Of a stretch of 64,000 bases of DNA, positions 1 through 8,667 are shown piece after piece (position 1 is the first letter of the stretch; each line of letters starts with the position of its first letter). The translations under genes and the position numbers were made by a program. The notes below the pieces were generated by a model, which searched no databases, was not told the DNA's origin, and saw only the letters and a program-made list of their open reading frames with translations. Location: assembly GCF_003336245.1 (NCBI RefSeq), contig NZ_QPHM01000003.1, forward strand, positions 310,001 to 374,000, written 5' to 3'. This DNA comes from Haloplanus salinus. GTDB lineage: Archaea; Halobacteriota; Halobacteria; Halobacteriales; Haloferacaceae.

Positions 1-179
1 GTACAGACGTACTGGCTGCTGAAATCCAGAATGGATGTCCCATCGGCAGTCACGAGCCGCGGGCCGTCGGTGTCGACGATCTGAGTCGGATCGAAATCTT
101 GCTGACGCGTCCACGTGCCGAGCGTGTACTTTCGGTCGAGTTGCTCAATCTCGTTTCGCTCGGGCGACTGGCTTGCCAT
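1..179 (-). CDS. Class III (PLP) aminotransferase, N-terminal part
   Basis: This is the first 59 codons of a gene that runs off the left edge. It starts at the ATG complementary to 177-179. The readable protein opens MASQSPERNEIEQLDRKY and continues to a segment reading DGTSILDFSSQYVC. That matches the N-terminus of class III omega-aminotransferases (taurine:pyruvate or beta-alanine:pyruvate type), in which a 'DG..LLDFSSQ' block precedes the substrate pocket. Such enzymes move an amino group from an omega-amino acid to pyruvate or 2-oxoglutarate using pyridoxal phosphate. The catalytic lysine lies outside the window, so substrate and activity cannot be judged. An AT-rich region lies directly upstream of the start. 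Confidence 0.7.
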   Translation of the reverse strand, partial: MASQSPERNEIEQLDRKYTLGTWTRQQDFDPTQIVDTDGPRLVTADGTSILDFSSQYVC

Positions 180-461
180 ACGGATATTTTGTAAGTCATT
201 CGTATCAAGGTTTTGTATTGTAGACTGAGCCAACACCACTTCTTACAATTCATGTTTATTTTTATTCTTTAGCTAAATAATACACTAATCAGCCGCCTTA
301 TTGTGACTATGCCGAACGTACGGAGTCGGTATTCCCGTATTATACGTGTAAGATCGCAGTACTACCGGACATATGACCATTTATATTCGGTAGTTCCCAT
401 CGGATCAGGATTTAGTCAGGATTGATGAGGTTAGATTCTCAGGAAGCATCCGGATGGGTGT
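180..461. other. AT-rich intergenic region
   Basis: This stretch separates the aminotransferase start (minus strand) from a transposase relic. It is clearly richer in A and T than its surroundings, for example around 240-300. It could hold the promoter of the aminotransferase. I see no gene in it. Confidence 0.5.
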
Positions 462-775
462 ATGAAATTCCCCTCCTATCCAGACACGGTTCTTACGGCC
501 TCTGATCTCGAAACCTTCGCGCTTGGTCTCACCTCGGAGATGCCGATCCCTGGAGTCGAAGGCTGTGGCTTCGGCTCCCGGATCGTCCAGCAGACACTCC
601 TGCAAGCTGCTGTCGATCAGAAGTCCAGCAGGGCCGTCACCGTACCACTCGTGGAACGTACTCTGGCGACTGCAAGCTCACTCAACTTCACACCGTCCCA
701 CCTTACGACCTCGAACCCGTCGTTAACTAACTTCTCGTCCGGGGCCGCGAAGTAGTCCGAGAATTGTATGCATTG
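462..775 (+). pseudogene. Relic of an ISH-type transposase N-terminus
   Basis: The reading frame from 462 opens MKFPSYPDTVLTASDLETF and continues through a segment ending QQTLLQAAVDQKSS. This resembles the N-terminus of haloarchaeal ISH DDE transposases. After about residue 53 the expected sequence carries on in another frame: GTYSGDCKLTQLHTVPPYD, then EPVVN, a stop, and LLVRGREVVREL. At least one frameshift and one stop are therefore present, and no catalytic domain follows. It is a decayed insertion-sequence end with no expected function. The exact ISH family was assigned from memory and is uncertain. Confidence 0.55.
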
Positions 776-868
776 AGATGGCCAGTCTCAACTACTGCAG
801 GGCAGCAAGAGAATAGTTTTCGAGTTGGCATGAATACTCAACTGTGATGCCATCCTACGAGACAGTTG

Positions 869-1723
869 ATGGATTCGTTCCGTCGGGCAGGGGACGAACG
901 AGTCAACGTCTTCGAGGTCGATGAGGTGTATCTGTTCAAGCACTACTTCGACGGTGAAGATGTGTGCAACCGTTTGAAATCCTACTACAACAACCAGCAA
1001 TACCGATTCGAAGTCCCGCGAGATGACTTCGGGACGCTCCGATCCGTTCTATCCAATCAAGGCTACGAGCTCACCGAGTCGATGACAACTGTCCGAAATC
1101 GCTCGGGAAGCGATATCGACGAGAGCAAGCTCGTCGACCAGGGTTACCTAGAGAATCCCTACGTCGGGACGCGGAAGTACTACTACGTCACTGAGAAGGG
1201 CCAGCATGCGGTCGACCGGAAGCTGTACACCGGTCGTGACTACGGTGACCTCCACGAGAAGGTCCACCACAAGGTGTTCACCGAGTGTTTCGCCCGGTAT
1301 CTCGCGCAAACAGAGAACCAACATGTCGAGAAATATTATGAGCCGATGGGCGGCGGAATGGTGTTCGATGTGGCCGGGTTCATCGACCTTCCGGGCGGCC
1401 AGCGAAACCTCACAGCGATCGGGGAGATCATCACGACAGTCAAACCCGAACGGGTGGTCAAACACTACGACGACTTCGCGCAGTACGACGGCGTCACCAA
1501 GCATTGGGTGGTGAAGGACATCGACATCACCCACGATCTCGTCCGGGCACTCCATGATGCCGGACGGGTGGAGACGGTACCGCCGAAATCGCTCCAGAAT
1601 CATACACGTATCGCCGAGACGGTCTTCGGGGAGCACGGCGAGTGGCAGATTCACAGCGGAAGCGACATCGTCGAAGCTGTGCGGGCGTTCACCACCGAAT
1701 CGGAGGATGGAGCGATTGACTAG
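869..1723 (+). CDS. Haloarchaeal protein with possible nuclease-like C-terminal half
   Basis: This protein of about 284 residues is not assigned to a named family with certainty. A TTG at 866 directly precedes the ATG at 869; I take the ATG, and an in-frame stop at 845 limits any extension. The first 100 residues look like a helical or wHTH-like region, with LVDQGYLENPYVGTRKYYYV at about 91-110 resembling the end of a winged helix. The second half contains HHKVFTECFARYLAQ, then VFDVAGF, then GEIITTVKPERVVKHYDDF. The order D-x-AG ... GE(I/V) is like a domain I recall at the end of haloarchaeal plasmid ATPases and proposed to be PD-(D/E)XK-like. Without a structure prediction a nuclease role is only a suggestion. 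It stands alone between an IS relic and the primase gene. Confidence 0.6.
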   Translation: MDSFRRAGDERVNVFEVDEVYLFKHYFDGEDVCNRLKSYYNNQQYRFEVPRDDFGTLRSVLSNQGYELTESMTTVRNRSGSDIDESKLVDQGYLENPYVGTRKYYYVTEKGQHAVDRKLYTGRDYGDLHEKVHHKVFTECFARYLAQTENQHVEKYYEPMGGGMVFDVAGFIDLPGGQRNLTAIGEIITTVKPERVVKHYDDFAQYDGVTKHWVVKDIDITHDLVRALHDAGRVETVPPKSLQNHTRIAETVFGEHGEWQIHSGSDIVEAVRAFTTESEDGAID

Positions 1724-1778
1724 TTGCGGCGCCCTGAGCGCGCTCGAGAGGGCCGGTCGGACGATCTGGTGCGCTAGT

Positions 1779-1878
1779 GGACTAGTTCGCCGAAAGACTG
1801 GCTTAGGGAGGGTATGGGATGCGCGCACGAGTCCAGTCCATCCCGGCGCCATCGCACGCTTTAGACTAGTCCATCCCG
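1779..1878. repeat. Direct repeats upstream of the primase-polymerase gene
   Basis: AGTCCATCCCG occurs at 1835-1845 and again at 1868-1878, exactly 33 bases apart, which is about three helical turns. The palindrome ACTAGT occurs at 1781-1786 and 1865-1870. These lie in the 250-base gap ahead of the primase-polymerase gene. Phased repeats like this can be protein-binding sites, such as autoregulatory or iteron-like sites, but two copies are few. Confidence 0.35.
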
Positions 1879-1973
1879 CGGGTCGGCGCACCGGAGGTGG
1901 GGATCGGAGAACCGGCCGTTTCGCGAGCGGGTCAACGGGGTGGAGACGCGGTCGATGATACCCCATTAGAGCC

Positions 1974-3458
1974 ATGCCATTGAACACCATCACCGACGGT
2001 GCGATTCCTGACACGATCCGTGCGCTCGAGCAGTGGATCTGCTGGCGCGAGGACGATCGCGACGGCAAGCCGACGAAGGTCCCGATCAAACCTTACCGGA
2101 CCAGCGGCACCCCGTTCGCGAGCGCGACCGACCCCCGGACGTGGCGGGACTTCGAGACCGCGCTCACGTATCATCGCGAGAGTACTTCCCGCACCGACGG
2201 GATCGGATTCGTGTTCGACCCCGAGGCGGAGATCGTCGGCGTCGACCTGGACAATTGTCGGGACCCCAACAGCGAGGAATTGGAGCTGTGGGCCGCCAAC
2301 ATCATCGACCGCCTCGATTCGTACACCGAGATCTCACCCTCAGGGACAGGCATCCACGTCCTCGTTGAGGGAGAGCTCCCTGCAGGGCGGAATCGTCGTG
2401 GTGACGTCGAGGTGTACGACCGGGACCGGTTTTTCACCGTGACTGGCGCGCACCTCTCCGGGACTCCCGCAGAAGTCGCTCGCCGGCAGGACGCCCTCCT
2501 CGCTGTGCACCACGAGTTCGTCCAGACCGCTGGTGAGGACGAGTCGACCACGCTGACCGAGACAACGGCCCACGCGGCATCGAACGGCGCCGCGGGGGTT
2601 GGAGACGACGACACACCAACCCAACCGGTGGGGCCGAATTCCGGGTTGCGCCGGAAATTCGGCCGGGATCCGCCGGCGGTTGACGACCCGGCCCTCGAGG
2701 CAGCGCTACACGGACTGTCGCCCGACGAGATTCCCGACCCCGTGCCTCGGACGATCGACGAGGTCGCGGGGCCGGGCGTGGACCTCCCGGATTCGGAGCT
2801 TCTCAGGCGAGCGATGGGCTCAAAGAGCGGCGATACCATCCAGGGACTCCTGGACGGCGACAGCTCGCTGTGGAGCGGGCGAGACAGCCGGTATCCGTCG
2901 CAGTCGGAAGCCGACATGGGCCTGTGCTTCTACATAGCCTTCTGGACCGGCGGTGATCCAGAGCGGATGGACCGGCTGTTCCGGGATTCGGGATTGATGC
3001 GCGAGAAGTGGGATCGGCGGCACTACGGGAATGGGGCATCCTATGGGAAGGTCTGTATCGCGAGAACGTTGCTGAAATTAGACGATTACTACGACCCTCC
3101 ATCCAAGTCCACTACCGAGTCTGAGACGCCCACTCCCGAAGAGCAACCTCCCCCAAGTGTGTCGCAGCCCTCGGTGGACGACGAGAGCGCGATCGAACAT
3201 GCCCAACGGCTCGCGACGGAAGTCCAACAACAGGAGCGCGAGTTAGCGGCACAACAAGAGCGGATTCACGAACTGGAGGCACAGGTTCAGTGGTACCGAC
3301 GACTCGTCGCATCATTGGGCGTGGACTCTTCAGAGGAAGAAGCGGTGACTCCCACGGCGACCGACGTAGCCCGGAGTCTCGGTTCTGACGCTACGACAGC
3401 GGACGAGTCTGAGGAAACGCCCGGAGTCACCGACCGACTACGGCGATGGCTCTCGTGA
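1974..3458 (+). CDS. Primase-polymerase (PrimPol-like, NrS-1 polymerase type) with C-terminal coiled coil
   Basis: This 494-residue protein begins MPLNTITDGAIPDTIRALEQ. Its first 180 residues carry the prim-pol pattern: GIGFVFDP, then VGVDLDNC (the hhhDhD metal site, about residue 90), then SPSGTGIHVLVEG (about 124) and FFTVTGAHL. Residues of about 225-360 match the helical region of NrS-1-type polymerases (ADMGLCFYIAFWTGGDPERM, then RDSGLMREKWDRR). A coiled coil of about residues 400-445 follows (EVQQQERELAAQQERIHELE), and the end reads RLRRWLS. The expected role is DNA priming or polymerisation for a plasmid. There is no helicase domain. The 3' part is duplicated, in degenerate form, at 12565-13090. 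The TnpB gene that follows is unrelated to its function. Confidence 0.75.
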   Translation: MPLNTITDGAIPDTIRALEQWICWREDDRDGKPTKVPIKPYRTSGTPFASATDPRTWRDFETALTYHRESTSRTDGIGFVFDPEAEIVGVDLDNCRDPNSEELELWAANIIDRLDSYTEISPSGTGIHVLVEGELPAGRNRRGDVEVYDRDRFFTVTGAHLSGTPAEVARRQDALLAVHHEFVQTAGEDESTTLTETTAHAASNGAAGVGDDDTPTQPVGPNSGLRRKFGRDPPAVDDPALEAALHGLSPDEIPDPVPRTIDEVAGPGVDLPDSELLRRAMGSKSGDTIQGLLDGDSSLWSGRDSRYPSQSEADMGLCFYIAFWTGGDPERMDRLFRDSGLMREKWDRRHYGNGASYGKVCIARTLLKLDDYYDPPSKSTTESETPTPEEQPPPSVSQPSVDDESAIEHAQRLATEVQQQERELAAQQERIHELEAQVQWYRRLVASLGVDSSEEEAVTPTATDVARSLGSDATTADESEETPGVTDRLRRWLS

Positions 3459-3564
3459 GAGGCTCGTGTCCAATTTTATCAGCCACAATGGGCTGAGGGG
3501 ATGCTGATTCGAGTACTGCGTTCGATGACTCGAATTTGAACGTCCTCTACACCACCCCCCATCG

Positions 3565-4788
3565 ATGCCAACACTCATCAAGACCCTGCAGGCGACGTTC
3601 GTTCGCCCGACCGCTCACAAGGAGTCGAAACTCATCGAGCTCTGTGAGAGCTATCGTGAGGCCCTCCACGAGGCGTTTGACGCCGGCGCCAGCACGCTCT
3701 CTGCGGTCGGCGAGATCGTCGTCCCGTACGACCTCCCGTATCAGGCGAAAGCTGCTGTCTGTACGTTCGTGAGGCAACTGCGGCAGGTAGACCACGCGAA
3801 GGAATTGGGCGACGGCCAGCCGGTGAGGTTCTCCAATCAAGCAGCAACGTTTGACCACTCGTCCGAGCGGACTCACGGGTTCACGTGGTGGGTCCCGCAG
3901 CCCGGATGGGGGACGAACTTCTGGATTCCACTCCGGATCAACCCAGCTCAGGAGACGTACTGGCACGACCTCGTTAATGAAGATGCAGACCCTGGGCCGA
4001 TCATCCTTCGGCAACGCGGAGCGACGTGGGAACTGCTCGTAACCGTCAAATACGATGTCGACGAGCCGAAGGGCGACGGAGAGATCACATACGTCGGGCT
4101 GGATATCGGAGAAACTGCGCTGGTGACGGGCTGTGCCCTGACGCGTGGTTCTCCGACCGCTCCGTTCGTGTGTGACGGCGGGCGTGCCAAACAGCTCCGC
4201 AAAGAGATGTTCACGACGTTGAAACGGCTTCAGGAACGTGACGCCGCAGCGTGGCGCATCGACGAGCGGTTCGCGTACTTCCAGAACGCCCTCACCGACA
4301 TCATAGAGAAGGCGTCGCGGCAGGCTGTCGAGTACGCGGCGCAGTACGACAATCCTGTGATCGTGATGGAGGACCTCTCGTACATCCGAGAGCGACTCGA
4401 CTACAGTCGGTATATGAACCGTCGGCTTCACTCGTGGGCGTTCGCCCGTCTACAGAGACGGATCGAAGAGAAGGCAGCGGACGCGGGAATCGTAATTAAA
4501 TACGTGAACCCAGCCTACACGAGCCAGGTCTGTCACGCCTGTCGGCACATGGGGCGGCGAGACTCACAGGCTGTGTTTCGTTGTCCGAACGACGCCTGTC
4601 ACATCTCGACGTTTCAGGCCGATATCAACGCCGCTGCGAACATCGCACGACGAGCCAACCCGTGGGGAGAGAGCGTCCCGCTTGATCAGGCCGGACGCGA
4701 TGACTCGCCACAGGACGGGCGCGGTTGCGACACCGCCACGACTCCCCGTGTGCAGAGCCGAGATGCAGATGACGCACACGGTCGCTGA
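3565..4788 (+). CDS. tnpB: TnpB, IS200/IS605-family RNA-guided nuclease
   Basis: This 407-residue TnpB has the full RuvC triad: D180 in LDIGE, E269 in VIVMEDLS and D353 in QADINAAAN. It also has the zinc ribbon CHAC ... CPNDAC. TnpB uses an RNA copied from the element's right end to cut donor or target DNA next to a short element-specific motif. No TnpA transposase is nearby, so this is a solo (IS1341-like) element whose movement would depend on TnpA supplied elsewhere. The C-terminal tail after about residue 365 is hydrophilic and unconserved. I could not place the element ends with confidence. It separates the primase-polymerase gene from the small zinc and OB-fold genes. Confidence 0.88.
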   Translation: MPTLIKTLQATFVRPTAHKESKLIELCESYREALHEAFDAGASTLSAVGEIVVPYDLPYQAKAAVCTFVRQLRQVDHAKELGDGQPVRFSNQAATFDHSSERTHGFTWWVPQPGWGTNFWIPLRINPAQETYWHDLVNEDADPGPIILRQRGATWELLVTVKYDVDEPKGDGEITYVGLDIGETALVTGCALTRGSPTAPFVCDGGRAKQLRKEMFTTLKRLQERDAAAWRIDERFAYFQNALTDIIEKASRQAVEYAAQYDNPVIVMEDLSYIRERLDYSRYMNRRLHSWAFARLQRRIEEKAADAGIVIKYVNPAYTSQVCHACRHMGRRDSQAVFRCPNDACHISTFQADINAAANIARRANPWGESVPLDQAGRDDSPQDGRGCDTATTPRVQSRDADDAHGR

Positions 4789-4959
4789 GAGTCAAAACCC
4801 TCTGCCAGTCCGGTACGCTGGTAGTCTCTCTGTAGGAGGCGCCTCGCAGACGATGTGAGGAGGCTGTCGCCTCGGATTCTGGACCAGACCGGTCCAGACA
4901 ATCTCTGTTTCCTCGGATTGTGCCCGCTGTTGATTTCGCCTGTACAACGGGGTGCAGCC

Positions 4960-5193
4960 ATGACCGACGACACACCTCCCGGTGGGACGACAGCCCGAGA
5001 CCGGCTCGAAATGCATCTCGCACAAGCACTCACGCGGGCCGAATCGACGACCGTTCGGCGTCACATCGAGGCGGCACTCCAGGAGTGCAGAGCCCTGCCT
5101 CCGACGCCGCTGGTCGAGTGTCCGCTCTGTAGGCGGGTGGGTCTCCTGGAGCGGATCCGGAATCACGACTGCACTCATCAATATGATGGTTGA
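4960..5193 (+). CDS. Small zinc-finger-like protein, paralogue of 42881-43078
   Basis: This 77-residue protein has a helical N-terminal half (RLEMHLAQALTRAESTTVRR) and a putative zinc site PLVECPLC ... NHDC. The start is the ATG at 4960, chosen because the conserved block begins just after it. The copy at 42881 reads VECPVC ... CHDC, a clean four-cysteine pair. Here the first cysteine of the second pair is replaced by asparagine, although a histidine follows (HDCTH), so zinc binding may be altered or lost. The copy's partner genes are of the plasmid replication type (PCNA fragment, DUF6166) and here the next gene encodes an OB-fold protein, so a role around replication is likely but unproven. 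Confidence 0.65.
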   Translation: MTDDTPPGGTTARDRLEMHLAQALTRAESTTVRRHIEAALQECRALPPTPLVECPLCRRVGLLERIRNHDCTHQYDG

Positions 5194-5379
5194 TGAGCAT
5201 CGTCGGAGACGTTCCTGCTCTTGTCCGCTCGGTAGACCTGGTGTTTCTGTAAATAGACCTATACGGGATGTTCAAACAGGCAGCCGCCACGTCTCGCCCT
5301 CACACTCTCCTGTTCAGCATCACCACTGAACATATAAAAGCGGCTTCGGACGGACCACAGTCGAGCGGCCGTCTCTTGG
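5194..5379 (+). promoter_or_regulatory. Promoter and inverted repeat ahead of the OB-fold gene
   Basis: TGTTCAG at 5311-5317 and CTGAACA at 5326-5332 form a perfect 7-bp inverted repeat with an 8-base centre. It abuts a haloarchaeal TATA box, ATATAAAAG, at about 5332-5340. Transcription would start near 5360, some 20 bases before the GTG at 5380. The overlap of inverted repeat and TATA box is what a repressor operator would look like. Confidence 0.5.
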
Positions 5380-5769
5380 GTGCTCGCGAGGCGGGTCGCA
5401 CGAGGTCAGGACATCACCGAGGCGGTGTTCGCGACGATGGACGCGCTCAAGTCGGCCCCCGGAGCCATCTGCCCGATCGAGGATGTCCCGGACGTGCCGA
5501 CCGACGAGGTGAGCATCGAAGGTGAGGTGATCACCCTTTGGGATGCCAGCAATCCGAAGATCGCCCAGGTGGGCCTGATCGCGGACGACACCGGGAAAAT
5601 CAAGTTCACCTCGTGGCGCGAGTCGGAGCCCGCCTACGTCCAGGAAGGTGACACCGTCCGGATGCGGGTCGTCAAGAAGAACTGGTACGAGGGACGGTGC
5701 TCACTCGCCGTGACCTACGACAGTATGATCGTCTTCCCAGAGCGCGACCGACGCTGGTGGGAAGCGTAG
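5380..5769 (+). CDS. Short single-OB-fold protein of the RPA type
   Basis: This 129-residue protein starts at GTG 5380. Residues of about 45-125 form one RPA-like OB fold: SIEGEVITLWDASNPKIAQV, then GLIADDTGKIKFTSW, then GDTVRMRVVKKNWYEGR. The same pattern (IAQVGLL.DESGRLKFVKW) occurs in the RPA-RPAP protein at 13288 and at the C-terminus of the 588-residue protein at 36091. It should bind single-stranded DNA. Compared with those paralogues it lacks the zinc and RPAP parts, so it could be a 5'-truncated copy. A TATA box with an operator-like repeat just upstream and a terminator at its end favour a working short gene. Confidence 0.7.
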   Translation: MLARRVARGQDITEAVFATMDALKSAPGAICPIEDVPDVPTDEVSIEGEVITLWDASNPKIAQVGLIADDTGKIKFTSWRESEPAYVQEGDTVRMRVVKKNWYEGRCSLAVTYDSMIVFPERDRRWWEA

Positions 5770-5792
5770 GGGGCTAAGTGCCCTCTTTTTTT
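5768..5792 (+). terminator. Intrinsic-type terminator after the OB-fold gene
   Basis: A GC-rich hairpin (AGGGGGC, loop TAAG, then TGCCCT) overlaps the stop codon and is followed by seven Ts at 5786-5792. It also separates the OB-fold gene from the helicase gene that ends at 5890 on the other strand. Confidence 0.55.
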
Positions 5793-5889
5793 GCTGTGTG
5801 CCGGACCGGCCCAAGCCCCACCGCCCCGCCCACCGCTCCGTGCTCGCTCTCTCCGGTCGCTGCGCGCGCAGCCACGACCTCAATAAAAA

Positions 5890-7575
5890 TCAAGCCCGTC
5901 GCTCCAATCGTATGTCCATCCCTTTCTCTTCAAGACTGTATAACCGCTGGCTGAATTTCTCATACTCTTGGTCGGTCATCTGAACGATGTGCTCACCAAC
6001 ATCAGAGCCGTGCATCACACGACCTGCACGCTGAAGCTCCTGTCGGCGAGATCCACCGTGGAATTGGTACTCAATAACCCGATCAAGATTCTCAAGAGAT
6101 ACGCCTTCATCAGCAACGCGTGAGCCTATCACTACACGGTTTTTTTCAAAGATCTCCATACGCTCTTCTTTGGGTGTATCTCCATATACGAACGGGACAT
6201 CCAGTTTGTCGGAGAGAGCCTTTCCAGCTTCAATCCCGTCGCAGAAAATTAGTGTCTCTCCGACCCCCTCGTCTACCAATTGTACGATGTCTTCTCGCTT
6301 GTCTTCTTCCGTTTGATATAGGAAGACATCAACTTCCGGAAATTCAAGATCACCGTATTCCAGCATTTCACGCCAATCAATACCTACAGGAATGCCAGTC
6401 AGAGCAAAGATGTAGTCCGTTCGTGCATCTTCCCGGTACGGGGTGGCACTACAGCCAATTCGATAGTCGGTATCCAGGGTGGAAAGGGACGAGTAGGTAT
6501 CCGCTGGAAGCGTATGGCACTCGTCAAAGATAGTTAATTTTGGAGAATCCTCCCCCTGATAGTCCTGGAGATTTCCTTCCCGACTTAGGTATTGATACGT
6601 CCGAACTTCCCACTTCCACGATTTATCACAGTGTTCGCGGATTCGTCTTTCCCACTGAGCTTCGAGAGTAGAGCTCGGGACAACAACGAGTTTATTCCCA
6701 TCAATTCGTTCCCCAGCGTAAAGACCAAAGAAGGTCTTCCCAAGCCCTGGTGGCCAGTAGACACCCACCTGCCCTGTCTCGCGGAACTTCTCCCAAGCAC
6801 GTCTCTGATATGGACGTAATTCTATGTTCTCTGGCTCCTCGAGGAGCTCACTCTCATCGATGGGCTGAGCAGCGAACGGAAGATTTCCATTCTCGATGAG
6901 TTTCGCAATGATATCGAACTCTTTGCCGCGTTGAATTTTGATTTTATTATCGTCTACTCTCTCGTGTAATCCGCCGTCTTCACCCCCGAGGTCTCTCCAA
7001 GCTCGGTCACGCTCTTCCTGATCGCTAAGTTCGAGGGTCCCATCCTCAACGAGAGCATGATCGTACCGACGTCCCAAATCGATTTTATCTCGGATTAGAT
7101 CGGGTATATCCTCGATCCAGTTGACGTACTTATTGATGATAAACGTCTGCCAGGCATCGTCCTGTTCGCGAAGATGACCAACAGAGAATGGAACAAACCG
7201 AGGAACGATAACGTAGTACTCGTTTTCATCTTTAGGGAGTAACTTGTAGGGTTGTTGAGCGAACGCTGCCAGATGTTCAGTATTCAGTTCAGTTAGATCA
7301 AGATAATCTCGGAGCTGATCTGCGATTTCTGTCGCAGCTTCGTAATCAGATTGGAACCATACTGCTTGTCGACCCCCGAGGTCAATTCGCTCCAAATCTC
7401 CCTCATCTACTAAAATACTCAGCTTATTTCGAGCGGTCTGACCAGTACAGTTGTACTCTCGAGCAACCATCTTACTCGTCACGAAGGGGATTTCTAGTTC
7501 ATCAAAGAGGTCTACCACATCCTCAGGGGTTACTTGTTCTTCTACAGGTGGGGAATCAGAATCTTGCGAGCTCAT
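5890..7575 (-). CDS. XPB-like superfamily 2 helicase with N-terminal HTH
   Basis: This is a 561-residue protein. I place the start at the ATG complementary to 7573-7575 (MSSQDSDSPPVEEQVTPEDV). A longer reading to 7677 would run through the operator-like sites and has unconserved sequence. Residues 20-75 look like a helix-turn-helix (FVTSKMVAREYNCTGQTARN). The helicase core has Walker A PPGLGKTF (about 278), the DECH box FDECHTLP (about 351), motif III SATPYRED (about 376) and motif VI QELQRAGRVMHG (about 516). The layout, with a DECH box and a short core, is that of XPB/Rad25-type helicases, which translocate on double-stranded DNA. Base composition is lower in GC than the flanks. It is transcribed away from the five-gene coiled-coil operon, with which it shares an upstream region. 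I infer that they act together. Confidence 0.8.
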   Translation of the reverse strand: MSSQDSDSPPVEEQVTPEDVVDLFDELEIPFVTSKMVAREYNCTGQTARNKLSILVDEGDLERIDLGGRQAVWFQSDYEAATEIADQLRDYLDLTELNTEHLAAFAQQPYKLLPKDENEYYVIVPRFVPFSVGHLREQDDAWQTFIINKYVNWIEDIPDLIRDKIDLGRRYDHALVEDGTLELSDQEERDRAWRDLGGEDGGLHERVDDNKIKIQRGKEFDIIAKLIENGNLPFAAQPIDESELLEEPENIELRPYQRRAWEKFRETGQVGVYWPPGLGKTFFGLYAGERIDGNKLVVVPSSTLEAQWERRIREHCDKSWKWEVRTYQYLSREGNLQDYQGEDSPKLTIFDECHTLPADTYSSLSTLDTDYRIGCSATPYREDARTDYIFALTGIPVGIDWREMLEYGDLEFPEVDVFLYQTEEDKREDIVQLVDEGVGETLIFCDGIEAGKALSDKLDVPFVYGDTPKEERMEIFEKNRVVIGSRVADEGVSLENLDRVIEYQFHGGSRRQELQRAGRVMHGSDVGEHIVQMTDQEYEKFSQRLYSLEEKGMDIRLERRA

Positions 7576-7857
7576 TGATATCCGCCTATTCTCGCGTTTT
7601 TGGCTATAGCAAAATAAGGATTTGGGTATAGCAAATTGCGAGAGGGACGCACCAGAGAATCGGTCTATTGGATCCACTATTCGCGTCCCAAATGGAAGGC
7701 CTGCTGACTACGCTATAGCAAGGTCATAAAGCGGATTATGCTGCTGCAGATAGGACGGGGCTCAGGCAGAATTCAAATAGGGCAGGCAGATGGAGTTGGA
7801 GCATACACATCAAACAGAGGGCATAATTATTTGTATCAGGGCATAATAGCGTGGCAT
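7576..7857. promoter_or_regulatory. Divergent control region with repeated palindromes
   Basis: The perfect palindrome GCTATAGC occurs at 7603-7610 and 7712-7719. A related TATAGCAA core is found three times, at 7605-7612, 7627-7634 and 7714-7721. Nearer the right-hand operon, AGGGCATAAT is repeated at 7818-7827 and 7838-7847, a 20-base period (two helical turns). The second copies flank an AT-rich TATA candidate (ATAATTATTTG, about 7823) that lies about 30 bases before the ATG at 7858. This supports a short-leader start there. The arrangement suggests one regulator controlling both the helicase and the coiled-coil operon. Confidence 0.5.
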
Positions 7858-8667
7858 ATGCAGGACAACCTCATCGAGAAGGCAAGGAAGTACATCGACC
7901 TGCAAGAGACTAAGCAAGAAAAGCAGAACACACTCCGAGATCTCCAGAGTGAGATGTTCGGAGAGGGTTCAGAGGAGACAGAAAAGAAAGCTCGTGAGTT
8001 CTTCTCCGATGTCGGAGGAGGCGAGCAACAGTCTGCCAAAACCCAGGAGATCGACGAGCTTCGGCAAGACCTCTCTGAGCTTGAGGAGACCTTGGAAACC
8101 ACACGAGAGGAAGTTCAAGAGCTTCTAGTTGATGTCCAATTCCCGTTGAATGAAACAATCGACGTAGAGGATGAGGAAGTCGTTTTCCCCTACTCTGACG
8201 AGATTCCACAGGAGGTTATTGACGCGATTGAGTCCGTGTTGGAGGACGATCTCAGCAAGGAGGGGGTCATAATTGAAACAGACGCAATCCGCGTCGAAAC
8301 AGCCGATGTTGATGGGGCAATGGAGCAGGCCATGAGCCGTATTCAGGAACTCCGGTCTAAAGCCAATATGATGGTCGATGTGGAGCAGTACGTCGACGAT
8401 ATCAACAGTCGTGATGAAAAAATAGTGAAGACACTATACGTCCTCCACAAATCGGATAACCCACTCGGTAAAAAAGAGATTGAGGAGCGAATTGGAGTCG
8501 ATGCCGGAGATCTCCGGGGGACTCTTTACTACGTCTTAGACAACGATCCGTATCTGAAGAAGTCCGATTCTGAGTTCTCACTAAGTGACATGGGTCGACG
8601 GGTCATAGAGGCCTATATTGAGCAGCATGGGTCTCCGGAAGACCTGCCTGAGGGGGTGGAAGCATGA
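7858..8667 (+). CDS. Coiled-coil protein with C-terminal winged helix (first gene of the operon)
   Basis: This 269-residue protein belongs to no family I recognise. The start at ATG 7858 (MQDNLIEKARKYIDLQETKQ) is chosen over 7738 because a TATA candidate sits 30 bases upstream and the longer N-terminus is basic and unlike the rest. Residues of about 5-90 hold charged coiled coil, with a second coiled segment at 60-95 (QEIDELRQDLSELEETLETT). Residues of about 97-150 form a mixed domain (VQFPLNETIDVEDEEVVFPY), and 180-262 look like a winged helix (EKIVKTLYVLHKSDNPLGKK, then LRGTLYYVLDNDPYLKK, then FSLSDMGRRVIEAY). That C-terminal pattern recurs in the next four genes. Its stop overlaps the next ATG (ATGA), implying translational coupling. 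Confidence 0.75.
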   Translation: MQDNLIEKARKYIDLQETKQEKQNTLRDLQSEMFGEGSEETEKKAREFFSDVGGGEQQSAKTQEIDELRQDLSELEETLETTREEVQELLVDVQFPLNETIDVEDEEVVFPYSDEIPQEVIDAIESVLEDDLSKEGVIIETDAIRVETADVDGAMEQAMSRIQELRSKANMMVDVEQYVDDINSRDEKIVKTLYVLHKSDNPLGKKEIEERIGVDAGDLRGTLYYVLDNDPYLKKSDSEFSLSDMGRRVIEAYIEQHGSPEDLPEGVEA

